A stretch of 9,211 nucleotides of DNA, from positions 1-9,211 of the forward strand of contig CALCNS010000024.1 of NCBI GenBank assembly GCA_937897315.1, in the 5' to 3' direction. The translations under genes and the position numbers were made by a program. The DNA comes from an uncultured Bacillota bacterium (lineage in GTDB: Bacteria; Bacillota; JAAYKD01). Each line of letters begins with the position of its first letter. The stretch's first letter is position 1. The notes under the pieces are model-generated. The model made no database searches, had not been told where the DNA came from, and saw nothing but the letters and a program-made list of their open reading frames with translations. Positions 1-5,721 of the stretch are shown piece after piece.

Positions 1-333
1 AATGAGGTTATTGAACTTGCCCAGGCCAAAATCGGTAAAGAACAATTGGTAGGTGGCAGCGGCTTGGCCAATGGTCATGTGGCTGGGCATAAAGTCCGAG
101 TGGGTAAGGCCCGATACGTGGGCTTTGGTTTGGGTGGAAAGCGGGATGCCATCGATGCAGATGCTGCCGCTGTCGGCGCGTAACTCACCGGTAAGAATGC
201 GTAAGAGGGTGGTCTTGCCGGAACCATTGGGCCCAAGCAGGCCTACGATTTTGCCCGGTGCCAAACTCAAGTTGGCGTTCTGTAGGGCGGTCTTTTTGTA
301 ATAAGCTTTACTGACGTCTTTGATTTCTATCAT
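1..333 (-). CDS. ABC transporter ATP-binding subunit, N-terminal part (3' end outside window)
   Basis: The gene reads leftward from the ATG at 333 and runs off the left edge after 111 codons. The protein would be the cytoplasmic ATPase that powers an ABC exporter, probably of the ABC-2 type. A Walker A motif, GPNGSGKTT, is at residues 34-42 and is preceded by the usual N-terminal beta strands (MIEIKDVSKAYYK). The signature LSGGQ, Walker B and H-loop lie beyond the window. No obvious glutamine stands at the Q-loop position (GLTHSDFMP follows instead), as happens in some ATPases paired with YtrA-type regulators. The start overlaps the stop of the upstream gntR gene in an ATGA, and AGGAGAAC lies just upstream within gntR, so the two are translationally coupled. 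By analogy with the Bacillus ytr operon, a membrane permease should follow. The substrate is unknown; cell-envelope stress or antibiotic resistance are the usual contexts. Confidence 0.9.
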   Translation of the reverse strand, partial: MIEIKDVSKAYYKKTALQNANLSLAPGKIVGLLGPNGSGKTTLLRILTGELRADSGSICIDGIPLSTQTKAHVSGLTHSDFMPSHMTIGQAAATYQLFFTDFGLGKFNNLI

Positions 334-704
334 TTTTGTTCTCCTCCTTGTTCCCAATGGGTGGTGAGATCTTGGATAATCTCTTCCAGGGTTAATCCTA
401 ATTTTTTGGCTTCCTCAATGAAGCGGCTACGGATTTTTCCGGCTTCTTGCTGCAATAATTGCTCGACCATGTTTCCATCTTCTTTCACAAAAGCTCCTAC
501 TCCGCGTTCTATGTAGGTTATGCCGTCTTTGTCCAATTCTATAAAGACACGCTGGGCGGTGTTGGGGTTGACGCTGAATTCTTCGGCGATTTCGCGCACC
601 GAGGGGAGTTTGTCCCCGGGTTTGAGCTGCCCGCCAATGATGCGGTTTTTTAGTTCGCTGGCAATTTGTATGTAAATGGGTATGCCATCTAGAAACTTAT
701 ACAT
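330..704 (-). CDS. GntR-family transcriptional regulator, YtrA subfamily
   Basis: A 124-residue DNA-binding repressor of the short YtrA type. The N-terminal winged helix-turn-helix of the GntR family spans about residues 8-75, with PIYIQIASELKNRI, the GDKLPSVREIAEEFSVNPNT recognition region and the wing (ITYIERGVGAFV). A short helical tail of about 45 residues follows, far too small for a FadR/HutC effector domain and typical of YtrA. The ATG at 704 has a good Shine-Dalgarno (AAAGGAG) seven bases upstream. It is the first gene of a leftward operon and overlaps the ABC ATPase gene by four bases. A promoter and an overlapping palindrome lie just upstream, suggesting autoregulation with derepression by an inducer. 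Subfamily assignment is firm. The inducing compound is unknown. Confidence 0.93.
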   Translation of the reverse strand: MYKFLDGIPIYIQIASELKNRIIGGQLKPGDKLPSVREIAEEFSVNPNTAQRVFIELDKDGITYIERGVGAFVKEDGNMVEQLLQQEAGKIRSRFIEEAKKLGLTLEEIIQDLTTHWEQGGEQK

Positions 705-727
705 CGCTGTGGCTCCTTTCTCGTCGT

Positions 728-744
728 ATTAGTGTACTACTAAT
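728..744. promoter_or_regulatory. Putative GntR/YtrA operator overlapping -10 and start site
   Basis: The inverted repeat ATTAGT-GTACT-ACTAAT is centred at 736, covers part of the -10 hexamer and the predicted transcription start, and has the GTAC core common in YtrA-type sites. A dimer of the encoded GntR protein bound here would block RNA polymerase, giving autorepression. The dyad is seen directly; the assignment to this regulator is inferred. Confidence 0.6.
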
Positions 745-770
745 CTAACACACCAATACGATACTGTCAA
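742..770 (-). promoter_or_regulatory. Sigma-A-type promoter of the gntR-ABC operon
   Basis: Read on the minus strand, a perfect -35 TTGACA (770-765) is followed after exactly 17 bases by TAGATT (747-742) as -10. Transcription would start near 735, about 30 bases upstream of the gntR ATG, leaving room for the Shine-Dalgarno at 711-719. Confidence 0.75.
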
Positions 771-802
771 TAGGGAGATTGTGTATATTTTTTGGGAGAA
801 AA

Positions 803-831
803 TGTTATAGGGCAAAACGTATTAGCGTGTT
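803..831. repeat. Left imperfect terminal inverted repeat of the accessory segment
   Basis: This 29-base stretch is an imperfect inverted copy of 3489-3517. On the minus strand it reads AACACGCTAA, five unmatched bases, then TTTGCC and TATAACA; the right copy reads AACACGCTAA, five bases, TTTGCC and TATTACA. About 22 of 29 positions match. Inward from each copy the similarity resumes after gaps: TTGCCC is shared, then GGGGGAAAGGTGAAG (minus strand of 879-893) against GGGGGAAGGTGAAG at 3393-3406. The two copies bracket the repeats and the DUF3626 gene. Confidence 0.45.
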
Positions 832-908
832 TCATCACAAAAAGGGCAAGTTCAATTATTCCCGTTTTCCCTTCACGCTTCACCTTTCCCCCTAAAAATC
901 AACATAGT

Positions 909-948
909 AAAACCCTTGTTTCATCCTCACGATGAACAAGGGTTTTTT
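909..948 (+). terminator. Terminator-like hairpin with no assigned gene
   Basis: Arms AAAACCCTTGTT (909-920) and AACAAGGGTTTT (935-946) pair over 12 bp. Past a one-base bulge the stem gains four more pairs (CATC/GATG) around the loop CTCAC. A run of six T follows the G-rich arm on the plus strand, and the minus strand also ends in four T, so it could work in both directions. No gene ends here: the nearest rightward gene begins at 2031 and the leftward gntR starts at 704. Confidence 0.7.
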
Positions 949-1076
949 ATTTCCCACTATCAATTTCCCTCATTCCCACCCCTTCCTCACACGCTTCCAA
1001 TCACCTTGAACCCTTCCACATCAACCGCAGCGCTTCCAAATAAATCATCCCTCTTCCTTCCTTTTCTTCTTCTCAT

Positions 1077-1495
1077 TTTTCCCCTTCTTGTCACGCTTCC
1101 GTGCTCCTGGAACACTCGCATTCACTATCAACGCTCTCTAAGCCGAATTTCCTTTTTTCACTCCTTTTCAATCATTTTCAGCATATCCTTGATAGTTTTC
1201 CTTGATTTTTTCCTTGAATTCCGAGTTTCCGTCACTCTTCAACGCTCCCGTGCTCCGAAACACTGCTCGTCAGTTGTTGCGTGTCCGTATGAATTTTCAT
1301 CTTGAATTTCCGTTTCTTCATCACATATCGAATCGGTTTGGAACTTCCGATTAGATGGTTCTCTTCATTTTTCATTGGAAGAATAGAAGGAAAATTGGAG
1401 GGCTTTTCGTGCGATGTAGCGGCTCGGGATGGGTGTGATTTGGAGGGTGAAGAGGGGGATTTTGGGGAGGGTGTTTGGGGGAAGAATTTGGGTGA
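1077..1495. repeat. Long dispersed repeat, copy A (with internal duplication)
   Basis: Copy A is a diverged direct copy of copy B (about 3141-3415). Bases 1099-1134 match 3178-3213 at 34 of 36 positions, 1333-1348 match 3250-3265 exactly, and 1426-1451 match 3343-3368 exactly. Copy A has about 150 extra bases in the middle that include a second partial copy of its own left block (around 1243-1256, CGCTCCCGTGCTCC, against 1094-1107). The left part is pyrimidine-rich and the right part purine-rich on the plus strand. Differences between the copies fall at all three positions of the longest shared open frame, so the repeat is not conserved as protein. Confidence 0.8.
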
Positions 1496-1559
1496 GTTGT
1501 TGGGGTTGCAGTATGTTATCAAAAACCCGAAACTGGCTGTTAACTTTATGAGTTGATAC

Positions 1560-1994
1560 ATCAAGGTTGGTTAGTGGAACTTGAAGGCGAGAAAAACAAA
1601 ACCGATACCAAGTCGAATTTTCTATAGCATTACAACAAAGCCAGATCAAAAAATACTCCTCGGTTTTCTTATGCGAAAATTCTTGACTCACCCCATTAAA
1701 TAAAAGCATAACATAACCGTCTTGAGGAGATGTGATGTTCTTATCGAGATGCAATTACCTCCAACGAGTTCTTGTTCAGCAACTTGAATATCTATCATAA
1801 AAAAATAATTGAGATTACCAATAGATTTTGAAGTATTCCTTCCAACCTTTGTGTATGATATAATAGATATCGTTGGACACGGGGAATATGCTTGTGGAGA
1901 TTGCGTAAGAAATCGATGAATCAAGAATCCTCTACTTTTAGAAATGGGAAGTGTCATCCTCGCAGGTGAAAGCAAAAATAATCTGGAGAAATGA
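1560..1994 (+). pseudogene. Possible decayed coding region upstream of the DUF3626 gene
   Basis: AT-rich sequence between copy A and the DUF3626 gene contains protein-like stretches broken by stops and frame changes. In one frame, from about 1815, it reads LRLPIDFEVFLPTF, then VYDIIDIVGHGEYACGDC, a stop, then LLLEMGSVILAGESK and a stop at 1992-1994. A 21-codon frame with a Shine-Dalgarno (GAGGAG) and ATG at 1735 ends at 1800. I recognise no family. It may be a dead gene that once sat beside the DUF3626 gene, or only a long leader. Confidence 0.22.
1856..1864 (+). promoter_or_regulatory. Candidate extended -10 promoter for the DUF3626 gene
   Basis: TGATATAAT is a consensus TATAAT with an extended -10 TG. 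The -35 position (1836-1841, TTCCTT) is poor, but extended -10 promoters tolerate that. The leader to the ATG at 2031 would be about 160 bases and ends in a small hairpin, TTTCGT-TAGGC-ACGAAA (2003-2019), just before the Shine-Dalgarno. Confidence 0.35.
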
Positions 1995-2030
1995 TTAGAT
2001 ATTTTCGTTAGGCACGAAAGAGGTGTTAGT

Positions 2031-3071
2031 ATGTTGGATTATCAAATAGAAGCTATCGATAGAGTGAGGAAATATGCGAAATCAAATAATGCGGAAAATA
2101 TGGTATATTTAGAGCATATTTGCGAGCCTTTCAATATTGATGTTTGGTTGCTAATAAATCAAGTTCTATCTAAACCTATTACTATTAATTTTCATCCTGA
2201 CAGATTTTCAAATGGCGGAAAGACCATCATGGAAAATTTGTTGGAACAAGGACAGTATCACGGACAATTCCGTACTGGTACAACCAATGGTGGAAAATCT
2301 GCATTTATCGGTGGAGATAGATTTTTATGGGAACAGCGCATTTTTTTTGATGCCTACCCTCACGAATCGGTAAATCGCCCCAAATATGGGGCTTTGAATC
2401 TTTTTCAGTATATAGACGGTGCTTCAGTACGTTTCGGTTCGTGTTTTTTCACTTTGAAACAAGACATAGTTCATCGCTGTACATTTGCTTATGGGGATAG
2501 TTCAACATATCCCCAAACACTTTGCACAAGCGATACTTTTGAAGCAGTTCTGGTAGAAATATTTAAGGACGTAAAAAGTAACGGTCGAATGTTAAACCAG
2601 GCTATTGCTTCAGAACAAGAAACATTAGCTATTTTATTAAGTCCCCACAATAAACCGAAGCATGTTGGAAGAAACTTAGATTATTGTATTGAAACTCATA
2701 TCCACGGCGATATTTCTCTGAAAGATGATGTGCAAAGTTTTTACATGGATGAATCCTTCCAAGGAACAACCTTTGCTACACTGGCGGAAAATATATGCCA
2801 AAAATATGATATAGAACTAAACTGGATTCCCAAAAGACAAATGAATGTTCATTCTATTGGCGGACTTTTTAGAGGACCGCAAATTCCGCTTTTGGCACAA
2901 AGAATAGATGAGATATTTGGTAGTGGGCAAGGTGTTATTAACTCATTTCTTATAGGCCAGGCATCACGTGATACAGAGCTACACCCTGAAAAATGGGCAA
3001 ATTTCGGAACTGAAGCACAGCTTTTTCAATACATTAAACAGATTTGGCATACAGTTGGATACTTTGGTTAA
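2031..3071 (+). CDS. DUF3626-family protein, function unknown
   Basis: A 346-residue soluble protein with no signal peptide or membrane segment. It carries the conserved stretches I associate with DUF3626: INFHPDRF (about residues 51-58), GQYHGQFRTGTTNGG (73-87), RPKYGALNLFQYIDGA (116-131), FGSCFFTLK (135-143) and RCTFAYGDSS (149-158). HIHGDI near residue 222 is another conserved-looking polar motif. Length fits a complete family member. The ATG at 2031 has AGAGGTG five bases upstream. The alternation of R, TGTTNGG and TFAYGDSS strands loosely recalls ADP-ribosyltransferase folds; this is speculation and no activity is claimed. The gene is AT-richer than its neighbours (19 G+C in 2101-2160 against 39 in 4021-4080), stands alone and is bracketed by repeat copies, all suggesting acquisition by transfer. 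No clear terminator follows it. Confidence 0.82.
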   Translation: MLDYQIEAIDRVRKYAKSNNAENMVYLEHICEPFNIDVWLLINQVLSKPITINFHPDRFSNGGKTIMENLLEQGQYHGQFRTGTTNGGKSAFIGGDRFLWEQRIFFDAYPHESVNRPKYGALNLFQYIDGASVRFGSCFFTLKQDIVHRCTFAYGDSSTYPQTLCTSDTFEAVLVEIFKDVKSNGRMLNQAIASEQETLAILLSPHNKPKHVGRNLDYCIETHIHGDISLKDDVQSFYMDESFQGTTFATLAENICQKYDIELNWIPKRQMNVHSIGGLFRGPQIPLLAQRIDEIFGSGQGVINSFLIGQASRDTELHPEKWANFGTEAQLFQYIKQIWHTVGYFG

Positions 3072-3140
3072 TTTTTCATATTTCGGAAAAATACATAATT
3101 TGTAATATTTTTAAAACGCGAATTAAGATTAGTCAGAATC

Positions 3141-3415
3141 GTTCAACTTTCCCGTTTTTTCCCTTCTTCCACCGTTTCCGTGCTCCTGAACCACTCGCAT
3201 TCACTATCAACGCTTCCGTGCCGATTTCCCTTTTTCATCACTTTTCGATTCGGTTTGGAACTTCCCATTAGAAGTTTCCTTTCATTTTTCAGAGGAAGAA
3301 TAGAAAGAAAATCGGAGGGCTTTTCGCGCTATGGAGCGGCTTGGGATGGGTGTGATTTGGAGGGTGAATGGGGTGAATTGGGGGAGGGTGTTTGGGGGAA
3401 GGTGAAGAGGGAAGA
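3141..3415. repeat. Long dispersed repeat, copy B
   Basis: The shorter copy of the repeat described at 1077-1495. Its left edge (GTTCAACTTTCCCG, 3141-3154) also resembles 850-867 (GTTCAATTATTCCCG), so the left end of the repeat is present at both outer positions. Similarity to the left side may start as early as 3113 (AAAACG then ATTA). The right edge is purine-rich, with GGGGGAAGGTGAAG at 3393-3406. The layout, a pyrimidine-rich left end and purine-rich right end partly complementary to each other, is that of a MITE-like non-autonomous element. Confidence 0.8.
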
Positions 3416-3488
3416 TATTATTTCTTCATTTATTTCAGAAGATTAAAAAAATGGAAGAGGCTGGGAGAGGATAAAAGAGATTGCCCCT

Positions 3489-3517
3489 AACACGCTAAAT
3501 GAGTTTGCCATATTACA
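3489..3517. repeat. Right imperfect terminal inverted repeat of the accessory segment
   Basis: This is the partner of 803-831. AACACGCTAA (3489-3498) and TTTGCC (3504-3509) match exactly in inverted orientation, and TATTACA (3511-3517) matches with one change. Immediately outside lies the palindrome at 3526. Confidence 0.45.
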
Positions 3518-3525
3518 GAAAATGT

Positions 3526-3581
3526 AAACCCCCGAGATTTTAAGGTGGGGACAGTCCTCATCTTTGAAATCTCGGGGGTTT
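3526..3581. repeat. Large REP-like palindrome (possible weak terminator)
   Basis: Outer arms AAACCCCCGAGATTT (3526-3540) and AAATCTCGGGGGTTT (3567-3581) are perfectly complementary. After a 1 by 2 internal loop, the inner arms AAGGTGGGGAC (3542-3552) and GTCCTCATCTT (3554-3564) pair with two G-U wobbles around a single A. No T tract follows on either strand and no gene ends close by, so a REP-like element or structured RNA fits better than a terminator. Confidence 0.75.
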
Positions 3582-3610
3582 CACATAATGAATGTTTAAA
3601 GTGTGGTGAA

Positions 3611-3640
3611 AATCACATAATCGACGAATATTGTGTGATT
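3611..3640. promoter_or_regulatory. Dyad of unknown role upstream of the permease promoter
   Basis: AATCACA (3611-3617) and TGTGATT (3634-3640) form the outer part of an 11-bp stem with one wobble and an 8-base loop. It lies about 85-110 bases upstream of the predicted permease start site, upstream of the Crp/Fnr-like site. It could bind a second regulator or be a remnant. Confidence 0.3.
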
Positions 3641-3673
3641 AGTTGATTTTTGGACTCATGTTTGGATGTACAC

Positions 3674-3689
3674 TGTTACCCAGGTAACA
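3674..3689. promoter_or_regulatory. Crp/Fnr-type operator of the permease operon
   Basis: TGTTACC-CA-GGTAACA is a perfect 7-bp dyad centred at 3681.5. It closely matches the site at 5770-5785. It sits 34.5 bases before the downstream edge of the -10 hexamer, hence at about -41.5, the class II activator position. The crp/fnr gene at 5798 encodes the obvious candidate ligand. Confidence 0.75.
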
Positions 3690-3707
3690 CCTTTTTCTTT
3701 TGTTTCT

Positions 3708-3716
3708 TGTTATAGT
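3708..3716 (+). promoter_or_regulatory. Extended -10 promoter of the permease operon
   Basis: TGTTATAGT gives an extended -10 with hexamer TATAGT at 3711-3716. The -35 position (about 3688-3693) has no TTGACA-like sequence and overlaps the end of the operator, as expected for an activator-dependent promoter. The predicted start is near 3723. Confidence 0.6.
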
Positions 3717-3743
3717 GGAACAATCATGTGAAGGAGGGCATTT

Positions 3744-4226
3744 ATGGATATTTTTACAGTTTTGTTTTGGGTCATCGCAATCATTCTGACTGTGATTTCG
3801 CTGGTCAAGGATCAGAAAAAAACGGTTGAGGCGATGAAAAAGTCGAAAGGGATGATGGGTAACATGCTCGGCGAAATCGTCGCGATTATTTTCATCATTG
3901 GTTTGGTGCTGACCTTGATCCCACCGGAAACGATTAAACAAGTTTTGGGTTCGGCCAACACGTTAACTTCTACCGTGATATCGGCCCTCGTGGGCAGCAT
4001 TACCTTAATTCCGGCATTTGTGGCGTTTCCGCTGGTCGGGTCTTTGGTGACGGTTGGCGCGAGCATTGTTCCGGCGGTGGCTTTCTTGACTACGTTGACC
4101 ATGGTGGGTATGGTCACCTTTCCGCTGGAGAAGAAGGAGTTTGGCATGAGATTTGCACTGACCAGAAATCTGATGAGCTTTGGGTTTGCCATCGTGATTG
4201 CATTGACCATGGGGGTGATTCTATGA
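3744..4226 (+). CDS. Half-size permease, ArsP/DUF318 (COG0701)-like, first subunit
   Basis: A 160-residue integral membrane protein with about five hydrophobic segments (roughly residues 3-22, 43-62, 70-98, 101-122 and 138-159). The core, ALVGSITLIPAFVAFPLVGS followed by GASI, is the signature of the DUF318/ArsP permease family and recurs in the next gene as ALLLGSISAGPVYAAFPIGK followed by GASI. Full family members are about twice this length and contain two such halves, so the two gene products probably form one heteromeric transporter. Known relatives export arsenicals or metals, but the substrate here cannot be read. The ATG at 3744 has GGAGG seven bases upstream. It overlaps the next gene in ATGA, so translation is coupled. 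The gene is preceded by an activator site and extended -10 promoter. Confidence 0.85.
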   Translation: MDIFTVLFWVIAIILTVISLVKDQKKTVEAMKKSKGMMGNMLGEIVAIIFIIGLVLTLIPPETIKQVLGSANTLTSTVISALVGSITLIPAFVAFPLVGSLVTVGASIVPAVAFLTTLTMVGMVTFPLEKKEFGMRFALTRNLMSFGFAIVIALTMGVIL

Positions 4227-4990
4227 AGACCGTAGAAATTCTTAAGAAAAATAAGTTACCCTTGTTTGTGGTCTTGGTCTATGCGGCGCTGTTTGTGTTT
4301 TCTCCCGACAAAGCAATGAAATCGGTGGGGAACAGTGTCTATTATTTGCTGGAAATGATGCAGGTGTTGCCGGTGATCTTCTTACTGACCGTGGTGATTG
4401 AGGCGTTGGTTCCCAAAGAGATGATCATACGTGGGTTCGGTAAGAATTCCGGCATCAAGGGGAATTTGCTGGCCTTGTTGCTGGGCAGCATTTCGGCAGG
4501 CCCGGTTTATGCCGCTTTTCCCATAGGCAAATCTTTGCTGAAAAAAGGTGCAAGTATATCGAATATTGTGATTATTTTAAGTGCCTGGGCTGTGATTAAG
4601 GTGCCCATGTTAGCCAATGAAGCCAAGTTTCTGGGTGTGAACTTCATGGCAGTGCGCTGGGTGCTCACGGTGACGGCGATTTTTGTGATGGCGTATCTGG
4701 TGGGGAGAATCGTCAAAAAAGAGGATATGCCGGCGGATGCGAGTGATTTAAGCGTGCTGCAAATCAATGAGGATTATTGCATTGGCTGTGGTTTGTGCGC
4801 CAAACGCTTCCCAGAGTATTATGAGATGACCGGGAATAAAGCCGTGGTTCGCAAAATGCCGGAGGATGAAGAAGCTGTGGAGACCTTACAGGCTTCGGTG
4901 AAGTTATGCCCTGCTAAAGCGATTATTTTGAGTTTAGAAGATGTAGATTCGGAGAAGGCACGCAAAGAACTCAACGTTTCTAATACGTAA
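4223..4990 (+). CDS. Half-size permease with C-terminal single-cluster ferredoxin domain
   Basis: A 255-residue two-part protein. Residues 1-165 are a DUF318/ArsP-like half-permease with about five membrane segments and the core GSISAGPVYAAFPIGKSLL plus GASI. Residues about 178-240 are a ferredoxin-like domain with C186, C189 and C192 in CIGCGLC and C229 in KLCPAKAI, enough for one [4Fe-4S] cluster. The sequence between (PEYYEM, then an acidic stretch and AVETLQASV) follows the layout of monocluster ferredoxins. If the N-terminus is cytoplasmic, an even or odd number of spans decides which side the cluster faces; I cannot settle that. The fusion suggests that transport is linked to, or gated by, electron transfer, possibly from the polyferredoxin encoded at 5074-5700. 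The ATG lies in an ATGA overlap with the first subunit gene. Confidence 0.85.
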   Translation: MKTVEILKKNKLPLFVVLVYAALFVFSPDKAMKSVGNSVYYLLEMMQVLPVIFLLTVVIEALVPKEMIIRGFGKNSGIKGNLLALLLGSISAGPVYAAFPIGKSLLKKGASISNIVIILSAWAVIKVPMLANEAKFLGVNFMAVRWVLTVTAIFVMAYLVGRIVKKEDMPADASDLSVLQINEDYCIGCGLCAKRFPEYYEMTGNKAVVRKMPEDEEAVETLQASVKLCPAKAIILSLEDVDSEKARKELNVSNT

Positions 4991-5000
4991 CATCCACGTA

Positions 5001-5053
5001 AACCCCCAAATAGCGAAAACGATTGTTGAAGTCGTTTTCGCTATTTGGGGGTT
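5001..5053. terminator. Shared hairpin between convergent permease and polyferredoxin genes
   Basis: A perfect 22-bp stem (5001-5022 with 5032-5053) around a 9-base loop, beginning AACCCCCAAATAGCG and ending CGCTATTTGGGGGTT. It starts ten bases after the permease stop and lies 21 bases beyond the polyferredoxin stop. The plus-strand tail (TGTTTGTT) is moderately T-rich; the minus-strand tail is not. Most likely the terminator of the permease operon, also limiting antisense transcription. Confidence 0.75.
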
Positions 5054-5073
5054 GTTTGTTGCCACGGAGGCAT

Positions 5074-5700
5074 TTATGGAGTTTTTTGGGTATATCGAAT
5101 GGCACCAGTGGGGCAAACACTGCTACAGTTTTGGCATTGATGGCAGCGCTCGGTGATGATGAAGGCTTTTTTGCTGGTGACAGCAATGGCTTCGGAGGGG
5201 CAAACGGCTTCGCATTTTTTGCATCCGATGCAGCGGTCAGTGTGCACGAATTTTGCCAAGCGCGGCGAACGGCCGGCTATCTTTTGCAAGGCACCAAAGG
5301 GGCAGATTAGGTTATGAAATACAGCGGGGTGATAACGCAGGGTTATCAGGAATGAAGTGGCCAACCAGAGAAGCAGGATAGGGATGTTTTTGTGGAGTAC
5401 CTTTTGGGCAAGGATCATGCTTGCAAGGCTGAGGATGAGTGCCAGCCAGGGGAGGTATCGGTTTTGCAGCCATTTTGGAGCAGTTTTAGCTTGCCAACCG
5501 AGACGTTTCGAGAGCCATTGGGCAGGTCCCATAACCGTGTTCATGGGGCAAAGGTAACCGCAATAGATTCTGCCAAAGAAGAGGGCAGCCAGTAAACTGA
5601 GGGCGAAAATGATCAGCCATAGATTCATTTTGCCTCGGGTGACCAGAAATAAGAAGAGTACAAGAGCAACGGTGCGAAGGATAGTAGTTGCAGTTTTCAA
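5074..5700 (-). CDS. Membrane-bound polyferredoxin, NapH/CcoG-like 4Fe-4S protein
   Basis: A 208-residue membrane electron-transfer protein. Hydrophobic segments lie at about residues 7-21, 26-42, 83-99 and 106-121. The NapH-type membrane motifs are C47xxxC51P (YCGYLCPMN) and C133P (CPFGAL). Two ferredoxin clusters follow: C157, C160, C163, C167P and C186, C189, C192, C196P. Each cluster's last Cys would complete the other in the usual two-cluster fold. I place the start at the TTG of 5700 because AGAGGTG lies six bases upstream; a GTG at 5709 is in frame but has no ribosome binding site at the right distance. It is divergent from the crp/fnr gene, convergent with the ferredoxin-permease operon, and has an activator-type site at -41.5, so it probably supplies electrons to or from the permease's cluster. 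Confidence 0.88.
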   Translation of the reverse strand: MKTATTILRTVALVLFLFLVTRGKMNLWLIIFALSLLAALFFGRIYCGYLCPMNTVMGPAQWLSKRLGWQAKTAPKWLQNRYLPWLALILSLASMILAQKVLHKNIPILLLWLATSFLITLRYHPAVFHNLICPFGALQKIAGRSPRLAKFVHTDRCIGCKKCEAVCPSEAIAVTSKKAFIITERCHQCQNCSSVCPTGAIRYTQKTP

Positions 5701-5721
5701 TAGTTTCACCTCTATGTTGGA

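Larger units (their letters stand above)
705..2030. other. Gene-poor stretch upstream of the DUF3626 gene
   Basis: This 1.3-kb region has no convincing protein gene. From left to right it holds the gntR promoter and operator, the left inverted repeat (803-831), pyrimidine-rich sequence starting about 850, a terminator-like hairpin (909-948), more pyrimidine-rich sequence, repeat copy A, and about 450 bases of AT-rich sequence that may be a decayed gene (1560-1994). Open frames inside the repeat reflect its strand-asymmetric composition; they are not evidence of coding. Confidence 0.6.
3072..3743. other. Gene-free stretch between the DUF3626 gene and the permease operon
   Basis: This region holds repeat copy B, the right inverted repeat, a large imperfect palindrome (3526-3581), a smaller dyad (3611-3640), and then the activator site, promoter and Shine-Dalgarno of the permease operon. 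No protein gene is supported; the open frames over copy B show no third-position bias when compared with copy A. Confidence 0.65.

Noticed and set aside
916..1305. 129-codon plus-strand frame in pyrimidine-rich sequence
   Set aside because: It begins inside the hairpin, is low-complexity (Pro, Ser, Phe, Leu), and is explained by strand-biased composition that removes stop codons.
1302..1556. Open frame over copy A whose translation resembles the frame over copy B (for example DGCDLEGE and GEGVWGK in both)
   Set aside because: Differences between the copies are spread over first, second and third codon positions with no silent bias, there is no ribosome binding site, and similarity follows the DNA repeat. 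It is treated as repeat DNA, not a gene.
1365..1975. Overlapping minus-strand frames of 95-129 codons upstream of the DUF3626 gene
   Set aside because: No ribosome binding sites, no recognisable domain, and they cross the repeat boundary into unrelated sequence.
3071..3092. AT-rich hairpin directly after the DUF3626 stop (ATTTTTC / GAAAAAT)
   Set aside because: Only seven bp, mostly A-T, with no T run after it. Too weak to call a terminator.
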